A DNA stretch of 43,463 nucleotides from an uncultured Lachnospiraceae bacterium (lineage in GTDB: Bacteria; Bacillota; Clostridia; Lachnospirales; Lachnospiraceae): assembly GCA_951800145.1 (NCBI GenBank), contig CATOJE010000029.1, positions 1 through 43,463 on the forward strand, written 5' to 3'. The translations under genes were made by a program, and so were the position numbers. Shown here in pieces: positions 32,537-39,650 of this stretch. The notes below the pieces were generated by a model. That model was not told the origin of the DNA and did not search any database. It saw only the letters and a list, made by a program, of their open reading frames with translations. Each line of letters opens with the position of its first letter. Position 1 is the first letter of the stretch.

Positions 32537-32995
32537 TCACCCCTCCTTCCTTCGATTTAAATACTTTTTCACTGCCCGAAGCTGTGACATGTATCCGCTG
32601 CACCGGCAGAGATTCCCTGCCAGGTATTCCTTGATGGCTTCTTCATCCGGGGAATGGAGCTCCCGATCCATAGCCAGGACATTCATCAGAAAGCCCGGGC
32701 TGCAGAAGCCACACTGCTCTCCTCCCTCTTCTGCCAGGTATCTTCCGGCCTCTCCCGCTTCCTTTTCAAGCCCCTCTAATGTGGTGATACGCCGTCCCTC
32801 CGCCCTGGCCGCCAGAACCGAACAGGACAATACCGGCTTCTCATCCATCCAGACTGTGCATAATCCGCAGTTAGAGGTCTCACAGCCCCGCTTCACGCTC
32901 CGGCAGCCTAATTTTCTTACTAAATCCAGAAGGATGGTATCCGGCTGGATTTCCGCCTGAACCGGCCTGCCATTTAATTGAAACTGTATCTTCAT
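32537..32995 (-). CDS. [2Fe-2S] subunit of the hydroxylase
   Basis: The 152 residues contain both clusters: a plant-ferredoxin type cluster with Cys38, Cys43, Cys46 and Cys58 (RGCETSNCGLC), and an alpha-helical cluster with Cys95, Cys98, Cys130 and Cys132 (QCGFCSPG and NLCRCSG). This subunit passes electrons from molybdenum to FAD. ATG 32995 overlaps the stop of the FAD-subunit gene by four bases (ATGA), so the two are coupled. Confidence 0.95.
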   Translation of the reverse strand: MKIQFQLNGRPVQAEIQPDTILLDLVRKLGCRSVKRGCETSNCGLCTVWMDEKPVLSCSVLAARAEGRRITTLEGLEKEAGEAGRYLAEEGGEQCGFCSPGFLMNVLAMDRELHSPDEEAIKEYLAGNLCRCSGYMSQLRAVKKYLNRRKEG

Positions 32996-34137
32996 CTCCT
33001 GTCGCCCTCCTTCCAGCCTCCGCCATACTCTGCTCCTGTGGCGGCTCCTTCCTGTCCTCCGCCATACTCTGCCCTGATTCCGGCTCCTCTCTGTTCTCCC
33101 ACATTCTCTGATCCCGCGGCGGCTTCTCTCTGTCCTAGCGCATTCTCCGTCCCAGCGCCAGTCTCCCTTGCGCCATCTGTCTCATAGCCCTGAATCTGCC
33201 TCACCAGGCGCCGGATCAGAATCTCTGCCAAAACCTGGCGGTACGCTCCGCTTCCCCGCAGGTTGCTGCCATAAGAAAAGGCCTTTGCCCCTTCCCTTGC
33301 AATCCGCTCTGCCTCCTGCTCCATTCGGCTCTCCGCGGAATCCGGATCCGTCTGTTCTGGATCCGCCTGCTTCAGAGCTGCCTGCCCTGGATCCATCTGC
33401 TTCCGAACCGCCTCTCCTGGATCTGTCTGCCCCAGAGCCGCCTCTCCTGGATCCATCTGCTTCCGAACCGCCTCTCCTAGATCCATCTGCCCCAGAGCCG
33501 CCTCTCCTGAAATCACTGCCGTCTCAGCCTTCTTCGGCCTGGCTCCCATGGATATCTGCCACTGGCCATCCACTTTAGCCACACAGCAGGCCAGCAGCGG
33601 GAAATCGGTGCTGGCCCGCCTCACGGTGCGGTAGGCCGCCCGCCTCCCATCCTTTTTGATCAAAATACGCACTAAAATATTCCGTTCCGTAATGGAGCGT
33701 GGAATGGCGGCAAACCGGGCTAATGGCATCACGCCCCCATGGTACAGCTCCACATACGAATCCAGCGCCATCAGACAGGTTAAAATATCCGAGAATCCAA
33801 ACCTGCCGTAAATGCTTCCTCCCACCGTAGCTCCATTTCGGAACTGTACGCCCACGATGTGCCGGGTGCACTCCCGGAAAATGCCGTCAAACTCCCGGTT
33901 CAGCCCGGGATGGGTTTCCAGCATCCGCAGGGTGGTCATGGCCCCGATGCGAAACTGCTCCTCATCCTCCTCGATCCCCACCAGCCCCAGTCCGGACAGA
34001 TCGATGATGGTCTGCTTCTGTATATTTTCCATCTTCAGCCACATCATGCCCCCCACAACCACGCTGCTGCGCCGTTTGCAGAGCTGATAAGCCTCCTCCA
34101 AGCTGGAGGGCTTTACATATTCCTTGGCCTGTAACAT
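32992..34137 (-). CDS. FAD-binding subunit of the hydroxylase, with repeat expansions
   Basis: The 381 residues contain the FAD-binding PCMH-type fold (about 1-200: SVVVGGMMWLKM, NIQKQTIIDLSGLGL, FRNGATVGGSIYGRFG) and a C-terminal CO-dehydrogenase-flavoprotein-like segment (about 268-318: RIAREGAKAFSYG, YRQVLAEILIRRLV). Between them is a run of 10-residue repeats of the type DPGEAVRKQM / DPGEAALGQT (about 219-260), and after residue 318 a Gly/Glu-rich repetitive tail of about 60 residues (EYGGG units). Typical members are near 290 residues, so about 100 are extra. Start follows GAGGAG. It heads the three-gene set. The repeats should be surface loops and probably do not touch the active site. 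Confidence 0.88.
   Translation of the reverse strand: MLQAKEYVKPSSLEEAYQLCKRRSSVVVGGMMWLKMENIQKQTIIDLSGLGLVGIEEDEEQFRIGAMTTLRMLETHPGLNREFDGIFRECTRHIVGVQFRNGATVGGSIYGRFGFSDILTCLMALDSYVELYHGGVMPLARFAAIPRSITERNILVRILIKKDGRRAAYRTVRRASTDFPLLACCVAKVDGQWQISMGARPKKAETAVISGEAALGQMDLGEAVRKQMDPGEAALGQTDPGEAVRKQMDPGQAALKQADPEQTDPDSAESRMEQEAERIAREGAKAFSYGSNLRGSGAYRQVLAEILIRRLVRQIQGYETDGARETGAGTENALGQREAAAGSENVGEQRGAGIRAEYGGGQEGAATGAEYGGGWKEGDRR
33352..33480 (-). repeat. 30-bp in-frame repeats in the FAD-subunit gene
   Basis: Four 30-base units (alternating forms of GATCCAGGAGAGGC...) encode alternating DPGEAVRKQM and DPGEAALGQT. Units one and three are almost identical, so pairs of units have been duplicated as 60-base blocks. 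Confidence 0.8.
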
Positions 34138-34220
34138 AAATCCTGTTCTCCTCTCTTGTAGTTACGGTTCACACCCCTGCGGGGCTGCGCCCAGCAACAC
34201 TAACCTCTTATATTCTAAAT

Positions 34221-35690
34221 TTATCGCAGCAAATATTGATCAAACATCGCCCTGGCTATGGGCGCCGCGGTCCGTCCTCCGGATCCGCCCTCCTCCACGA
34301 TCACTGTTACCACAAGCTTCGGATCCTCTGCCGGAGCATATCCTGTAAACCAGGCATGGGTTTCCTTCCCTGTCTCAAACTCTGCAGAGCCTGTCTTTCC
34401 CGCCGCCTGGTAAGGGGCGTCCCGCAGGGCGGAGCCTGTGCCCTCAGTCACCACCTGCACCATCCGTTCATTCAGCTTCCCAGACTCCTCTGCCGTCATC
34501 AGGCTGCCATAGCCTTCCGGAAGGAACTTCTTTACCTCCTCCCCGGCTTCATTCTGCACTCTGTCGATGAGATAAGGCTTCATTAAAATTCCCCCATTAG
34601 CTATGGCCGAGGTAATCATGGCAAAGTGGATGGGGCTCACCAAGGTCTTTCCCTGGCCGATGGAGGACTGAAGCACCTCCCACTGGCTTACCTCCCCGGC
34701 AGACGTCGCCAGCTTTTCCAGCAGGCTCCCGGCAGCTACATTGTAAGAGCTCTTAGAATAGGGAATGGACAAGGGAAGCTCTGAATGAAACAAAAGCTGT
34801 CTGGTCAGCTGATCCATAGACTCCGGATTCAGCGTCAGGCCCAGGCTGGCGAAGGCGCCATTACAGGAATTGGCAAAGGCCTGTCCCAGATCCTGGGAGC
34901 CGTGGGCTGTCCCCTGATAGCAGCGGATCGTATAGGGCCCCTCTTGAAACACACCGGAGCAGTCAAAATGAAAATCCAGATACCCTTCCGGATTCTCCCG
35001 TATCGCTTCCAGAAGCGTAACGATCTTAAAAATAGATCCCGGCGGATACAGCCCCTGAGTCGCCCGGTTTAGCAGCTGCCCCTGATCATTATTACTGCTG
35101 ATCAGCATCTCCCAGGAGGCATCCAAACTCATGGGATTAGGGTCGTAGTCCGGCTTTGACACCATGGCCAGAATCTTCCCTGTATCCGGCTCCATGGCTA
35201 CCACCGCCCCCTTCCTATCACCCAGTGCCAGATATGCTGTGTGCTGCAGCCCTACATCCAGGGTGGTGATAATATCGTCTCCCTGATTTTTCTGGTCTGC
35301 CAGCCCGTGAAATACCTGCTCCATCAGGTTCCCATGGGAAGAGAGCAGGTAAAAATTCCCCAGACTCTCCAGCCCCGTCTTCCCCTTGGTGGAATGGCCC
35401 ACCACATGGGCAAACAAATTTCCAAAGGGATACACCCGAAGCTCCTCCCCATTCTCTCCCACATTTGTTTGTGCCAGTACCTGGCCGTCACTGCTGAGTA
35501 TCCGTCCCCGGATCACCCGGTCCGAAAACTGATCCAGCCTGGCATTGTAGGAATTGTTCATCACCTCTTCCCGATCCGTAAAAAGGAAGTGGCAAAAATA
35601 CACCATCAGCCCGAAAAATGCCCCCATAATCACATAGGTAATCAGTAAAATATTCCGGTTGGCATTGGGATTTGGATTAGCTCTCTTCAT
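34221..35690 (-). CDS. penicillin-binding protein 2 transpeptidase
   Basis: The 489 residues are the class-B PBP fold found beside RodA/FtsW genes: one N-terminal membrane anchor (about 12-37), a dimerisation region with RGRILSSDGQ, and a transpeptidase domain with Ser219 in SIFK, Ser275-Cys-Asn277 (SxN) and Lys432-Thr-Gly (KTG). It cross-links peptidoglycan during elongation or septation, working with the RodA-type polymerase encoded just upstream. ATG 35690 is chosen because GAGGAGG lies immediately ahead, while the ATG at 35702 overlaps that site. The reading frame overlaps the RodA stop region by 14 bases. Length is shorter than E. coli PBP2 and similar to the PbpA group. Confidence 0.93.
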   Translation of the reverse strand: MKRANPNPNANRNILLITYVIMGAFFGLMVYFCHFLFTDREEVMNNSYNARLDQFSDRVIRGRILSSDGQVLAQTNVGENGEELRVYPFGNLFAHVVGHSTKGKTGLESLGNFYLLSSHGNLMEQVFHGLADQKNQGDDIITTLDVGLQHTAYLALGDRKGAVVAMEPDTGKILAMVSKPDYDPNPMSLDASWEMLISSNNDQGQLLNRATQGLYPPGSIFKIVTLLEAIRENPEGYLDFHFDCSGVFQEGPYTIRCYQGTAHGSQDLGQAFANSCNGAFASLGLTLNPESMDQLTRQLLFHSELPLSIPYSKSSYNVAAGSLLEKLATSAGEVSQWEVLQSSIGQGKTLVSPIHFAMITSAIANGGILMKPYLIDRVQNEAGEEVKKFLPEGYGSLMTAEESGKLNERMVQVVTEGTGSALRDAPYQAAGKTGSAEFETGKETHAWFTGYAPAEDPKLVVTVIVEEGGSGGRTAAPIARAMFDQYLLR

Positions 35691-36960
35691 AGTCCTCCTC
35701 ATTCCGCTTTAAAATATACAATCCCTGGATAATATTAAAAAGGATAAAGGTGCTTAAAATCGAGCTTCCCCCATAGCTGACAAAGGGCAGGGTAACACCG
35801 GTGGAGGGGATAAACTTAGTCACCCCGCCTACGGTAAGAAACACCTGGGTAATATAAACCACCCCAAGTCCAAAGGCAATCAGCTTAAAAAACACCGCCT
35901 GCATGCTGCCTGCGATCATCATAAACTGGAGAAAGCACCCCATACAGATCAGGAGAACGCACAGGGCAAAGATTCCCCCCAGCTCCTCTGAGATAGCGGC
36001 AAAGATAAAATCCTTCTCCACCACTGGAATCTTGTAGGGCATCCCCTGGTACAGCCCTAATCCGAACCATCCGCCTGTGCCCATAGCGAAAAGGGACTGG
36101 GTGATCTGATATCCCCGGTTATCTATATCTGCCCAGGGGTCAGCCCAGGCCGCCACCCGGGTCTGCACATGGGGAAAAACCTGATAGGCCAGGAATGCCG
36201 CCCCAGCTCCTCCAAGGAGCCCGCCTCCCAGATACAGCCACTTGGAGGTAGCGATAAACAGCATAAACAAGTAAGTAATGAAAAACAGCAGCCCGCCCCC
36301 TAAATCCTTAGAAGCCACCAGAATCAGCACATGAAGCGCAGCCACCGCCGTAGTAGCGATTACCGTTCGAAAATCTGTTGATCGGTAAAACATAGCTGCC
36401 ACAAAAAACACAAAGGTGATTTTCACAAACTCCGATGGCTGAAAGGAAACCCCTTTAATTTCCAGGGACAGCTGTGCCCCAAAGGTGGTTGACCCCAGAA
36501 TCCACACCAGGGCTAAGAGCACCAGCCCCAGGATTCCATAAAACCAGCCAATCCGGCTCAGCTGCCACACATGGTCTATAATAAGCGGAATGAGCCAGGT
36601 AAGCACCGCTGCCGCCGCCAGGACTATAAACTGCCTCACCGCCCGGTCAAAGGAGAGCCTGGTAAGGATAATCAATCCTACGCACATTAAAAGACAGGCA
36701 TTATTTACCAGGAGACGGGATACATTGCGGTAAAACAGGCGGTAGAGATAGATGTATGCCAGAAAGAAAATCACCTGGGCCCCATAAAAGAGAAGCACCC
36801 GGGTATCCTCTGTCTTTAAGTAAATAATCAAATACGCTAAAAGATGGATCAAAAACATGGCCTGATTCTGCCTGGAGCACATAAGCCGCTTCCTCTCCAG
36901 ATCCGGATAAGCGAAAAAACGGAAATTAAAAAATGTATAACATGCAATGAGCAGTATCAT
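35677..36960 (-). CDS. RodA/FtsW/SpoVE-family peptidoglycan polymerase
   Basis: The 427-residue protein has 12 or so hydrophobic spans and SEDS hallmarks: the loop ISFQPSE-like (GVSFQPSEFVKI, about 176), SKDLGGG, RGYQITQSLFAMGTGGWFG and LPFVSYGGSS near the end. It polymerises lipid II together with PBP2. The first ATG (36960) has no Shine-Dalgarno site. In-frame sequence continues upstream as IIEISKYL, which resembles the usual start of clostridial relatives, with GGGAGG at 37004-37009, but the expected place has ACG-GTT-CAT instead of ATG or GTG. The start is therefore uncertain. The upstream spacer carries a 28-bp tandem repeat. Confidence 0.9.
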   Translation of the reverse strand: MILLIACYTFFNFRFFAYPDLERKRLMCSRQNQAMFLIHLLAYLIIYLKTEDTRVLLFYGAQVIFFLAYIYLYRLFYRNVSRLLVNNACLLMCVGLIILTRLSFDRAVRQFIVLAAAAVLTWLIPLIIDHVWQLSRIGWFYGILGLVLLALVWILGSTTFGAQLSLEIKGVSFQPSEFVKITFVFFVAAMFYRSTDFRTVIATTAVAALHVLILVASKDLGGGLLFFITYLFMLFIATSKWLYLGGGLLGGAGAAFLAYQVFPHVQTRVAAWADPWADIDNRGYQITQSLFAMGTGGWFGLGLYQGMPYKIPVVEKDFIFAAISEELGGIFALCVLLICMGCFLQFMMIAGSMQAVFFKLIAFGLGVVYITQVFLTVGGVTKFIPSTGVTLPFVSYGGSSILSTFILFNIIQGLYILKRNEEDYEES

Positions 36961-37033
36961 CAGATACTTTGAAATCTCGATTATCAGATGAACCGTGTTC
37001 CCGCCTCCCTTCTTTCTTAAAATGTACTCTTAT

Positions 37034-37145
37034 CTACATCATTCTGCAAATCACTGCACTGGTACGCTGTTCTGCAAATAGCTGTTCCAGTACGCTGTTC
37101 TGCAAATAGCTGTTCCAGTACGCTGTTCTGCAAATCACTGTGCCA
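37034..37145 (-). repeat. 28-bp tandem repeat upstream of rodA
   Basis: Units 37062-37089, 37090-37117 and 37118-37145 read GTACGCTGTTCTGCAAAT-(AGCTGTT or CACTGTG)-CCA; the first two are identical. A degenerate fourth copy lies at 37034-37061. The array occupies most of the 230-base spacer between the U32 gene and rodA, where a promoter for the RodA/PBP2 genes would be expected. Confidence 0.85.
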
Positions 37146-37191
37146 AGCGCGCAGCATGCTTGTTCCAATGTACAGGCTGCGGACAGTAATG

Positions 37192-39582
37192 CTACTGAAC
37201 CCCCCGCTTTATATGCCCTCTGGTAAAATCACCTACAAAGCCAGAGGATGGCTGGCCATGGAGAAAGCTGTCTGCAAAGGCCTTCAGACACCAGGCTATC
37301 CTCCCCGGCGTCTCTGTGGTAAACCCAAGACGCAGCGCAGAAGGGGAAAGCCCCAGTACCAGCTTCTCCTGCCCTAAAAGGGAGGTGGGACTGGCATTGT
37401 AAATGGTATTATAGCAAAAGGTGCAGTGATTCTTCACCGGCATCTCCTTCCCGGTCCGATCCTTCATCGTAAGGCATCCCCTGTGCTTCCTGCAGCCCTT
37501 CACCGTCTTTGTAAGGCACTGGGCGGAAACCATCATAGGGACGGCCCCGTAAATCAGGATCTCCTGTCCCCTGCAGCCCTTTTCCCTAAGCTCCCGGCTG
37601 TTCAGCTCCACCGGCATGGTAATCCGCAGGGCGCCGGCCTCGTAAAGCGCCTCATCCGCCAGATGATTCCAGCCGTAAATGGAAGCGTCAAATACCATGG
37701 AAAGACGGTCCTCCCTCTGGTCTTCCCCTTCCATTTCCTTCAGCCACTGGCATTCCTCCAGGCTCCGCACCACCACACCGTCAAAGCCTGCTACCTTAAG
37801 CATTGCCCAATTTTTCCGAAAATACTGATCCTCCTCCATCCGAAAGATGTGAGGCAGCATCAGCCGGCAGCATTTCCCCGCCCTGTGGCAGGCTGCCGCT
37901 GCCTCACTCCAGTCTGAAGGTAAAAATCCATCTGCATCCACATAGATTTCATCCACATCCGGATGCTCCAGCGCCGGAGGGAGCTGCTCCGGCTCCTCCA
38001 GGGAAACCACAAAGAGAGGCTGGCCCGATGGAGCCTGCACCTTGTCTGCTGCATCCTGGATTTTCGCTGCATCTGGAGCCGATCCATGGCCCCCGGCTGC
38101 ACCTGGTGCTTGCTTTCGGTCTCGCTCCACCTCTGAAACCGACTCCCAGCCTGCTGCCACACCTGGTGCTTGCTTCCTGCCTCGCTCCACCTCTGAAACC
38201 GGCTCCCGGCCTCCTGTCTCATCTGACACCCGCCTTCCCCGGCTGCGGAAGTACTGGGATAGGGCCGCCTCCTCCAGCTTCTCCATCCCCTGCCTCCGAA
38301 GGGCATTTAATGCCTGCATCGGAAGGAAGCTTCCTGCTTCCATCTCCAGCTCCAGGGAGGCAAAGACAAAGGGCGTATTCCCTGTCTTCTGCAGCTGCTT
38401 TCGCACCCGCTCCTCTTCTATAGGCTGATTCATCGCCTTCTCAACTACCTGCCCCTTCACTGTGACAGTGATATCTCCTAACCACAAGGTAAGGCTGGCC
38501 GCCTCCCCCGGACGAAGAACTGCCCGTCCCTTTATCGGCTCCTTTGCCACATGGTTCACATAAGCCTCGTCCAGCTGCCGGAAATACTCCGGGTTTCCCT
38601 GGCGGAAGGAAGGCTTCTCCTTAAGAGCTATCATCTCTCTTCCATTATGATTCCCATAATACCCCTTTGTAAAACCGCCCCGGTCAAACAGATCCAGAAG
38701 AAGCTTCTTATCCTCCTCCTTCACCTGATATCCCTTTCTTCCATACTCCAGGTACTGATCCACATATTTCCGGTATATGCTCACCACCCCGGCCGTATAG
38801 CGGGGACTTTTCATCCGTCCCTCGATCTTCAGCGAATCGATCCCTGCCTCCAGAAGATCTGGAATCAGCTCCAGGGTGCATAAATCCTTCAGATTTAAAA
38901 CAAACCCATCTCCCACGCCATCCAACCGCTTTCCATTCTCCCGCACCTCATAAGGAAGACGGCAGGGCTGGGCGCACCGGCCCCGGTTCCCGCTTCTCCC
39001 GCCGATCATGCTGCTCATAAGGCATTGGCCGGAATAGCAGTAGCACAGCGCCCCGTGGACAAAGCTTTCGATCTCAATGTCCACCTGCCGGCGGATCTGG
39101 CGGATCTCCTCTAAAGAAAGCTCCCTGGCCGTTACGATCCGGCTGGCTCCCAGCTCCTTCAGCTTCCTGGCGCCGTACACCCCTGTGATGGTCATCTGGG
39201 TGCTGATGTGAAGCGGCAGGTCAGGAAAGCAGCTGCGAAGCCTGGCCAGCACACCCAGATCCTGGACGATTACCCCATCCAGTCCCCGCTCATAGTAAGG
39301 GGTAAGATATGGGATCAGCTCCCCCAGCTCCTGCTCTTTAAATAAGGTATTCACCGTCATATAGAGCCGTCTCCCATGAAGATGGGCATAATCAATCGCC
39401 CTGCACATCCCACCTTGATCCAGGTTATCTGCATAGGCCCTTGCCCCAAACCGGCTGCCGCCGATGTAGACTGCGTCTGCTCCCGCGGCATATGCCGCTG
39501 TCATACTCTCATAGGAACCAGCCGGAGCCAGCACCTCCACACTCTTTTTCCTCATCATCTCTCCGTTTTCGTGTACTGACAC
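37192..39582 (-). CDS. U32-family peptidase/collagenase-like protein with a DUF3656 region
   Basis: The 796-residue protein has a U32 domain (about 15-290) with the opening VEVLAPAGSYESM and AVYIGGSRFGARAYADNL, HISTQMTITG, VHGALCYCYSGQCLMSS, GNRGRCAQPCRLPY and LKDLCTL, then a DUF3656-type region and a second U32-like C-terminal part with FCYNTIYN. U32 proteins of this architecture act in tRNA or rRNA hydroxylation (TrhP/RlhA relatives) as often as in proteolysis. The conserved Cys residues fit an Fe-S or redox role. Start GTG 39582 has GAGAGG eight bases upstream; ATG 39558 is the alternative. A 20-residue linker repeat is inserted at about 455-500. It follows the ZapA-domain gene in the same direction. 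Confidence 0.88.
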   Translation of the reverse strand: MSVHENGEMMRKKSVEVLAPAGSYESMTAAYAAGADAVYIGGSRFGARAYADNLDQGGMCRAIDYAHLHGRRLYMTVNTLFKEQELGELIPYLTPYYERGLDGVIVQDLGVLARLRSCFPDLPLHISTQMTITGVYGARKLKELGASRIVTARELSLEEIRQIRRQVDIEIESFVHGALCYCYSGQCLMSSMIGGRSGNRGRCAQPCRLPYEVRENGKRLDGVGDGFVLNLKDLCTLELIPDLLEAGIDSLKIEGRMKSPRYTAGVVSIYRKYVDQYLEYGRKGYQVKEEDKKLLLDLFDRGGFTKGYYGNHNGREMIALKEKPSFRQGNPEYFRQLDEAYVNHVAKEPIKGRAVLRPGEAASLTLWLGDITVTVKGQVVEKAMNQPIEEERVRKQLQKTGNTPFVFASLELEMEAGSFLPMQALNALRRQGMEKLEEAALSQYFRSRGRRVSDETGGREPVSEVERGRKQAPGVAAGWESVSEVERDRKQAPGAAGGHGSAPDAAKIQDAADKVQAPSGQPLFVVSLEEPEQLPPALEHPDVDEIYVDADGFLPSDWSEAAAACHRAGKCCRLMLPHIFRMEEDQYFRKNWAMLKVAGFDGVVVRSLEECQWLKEMEGEDQREDRLSMVFDASIYGWNHLADEALYEAGALRITMPVELNSRELREKGCRGQEILIYGAVPMMVSAQCLTKTVKGCRKHRGCLTMKDRTGKEMPVKNHCTFCYNTIYNASPTSLLGQEKLVLGLSPSALRLGFTTETPGRIAWCLKAFADSFLHGQPSSGFVGDFTRGHIKRGVQ
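38101..38220 (-). repeat. 60-bp in-frame repeat in the U32 gene
   Basis: Two 60-base units (38101-38160 and 38161-38220), differing at a few positions, encode a 20-residue segment with VSEVER-x-RKQAPG, in the linker between the two U32 domains. Confidence 0.85.
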
Positions 39583-39604
39583 ACTTATATCCTCTCATGA
39601 ACCA

Positions 39605-39646
39605 GTGAGAGGATGTCCCAAAACGGGACATCCCCCTGTTTCTCAC
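39605..39646. other. strong hairpin between the zapA-like and U32 genes
   Basis: GGATGTCCC (39611-39619) and GGGACATCC (39625-39633) pair perfectly around AAAAC. GTGAGA (39605-39610) and TCTCAC (39641-39646) extend the stem across an internal loop. There is no T-run on the minus strand, so it may attenuate or process the transcript rather than terminate it. Confidence 0.6.
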
Positions 39647-39650
39647 CAAT

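Noticed and set aside
37860..38306. 148-residue minus-strand frame in the U32 repeat region
   Set aside because: It is another frame of the U32 gene, whose frame has conserved motifs.
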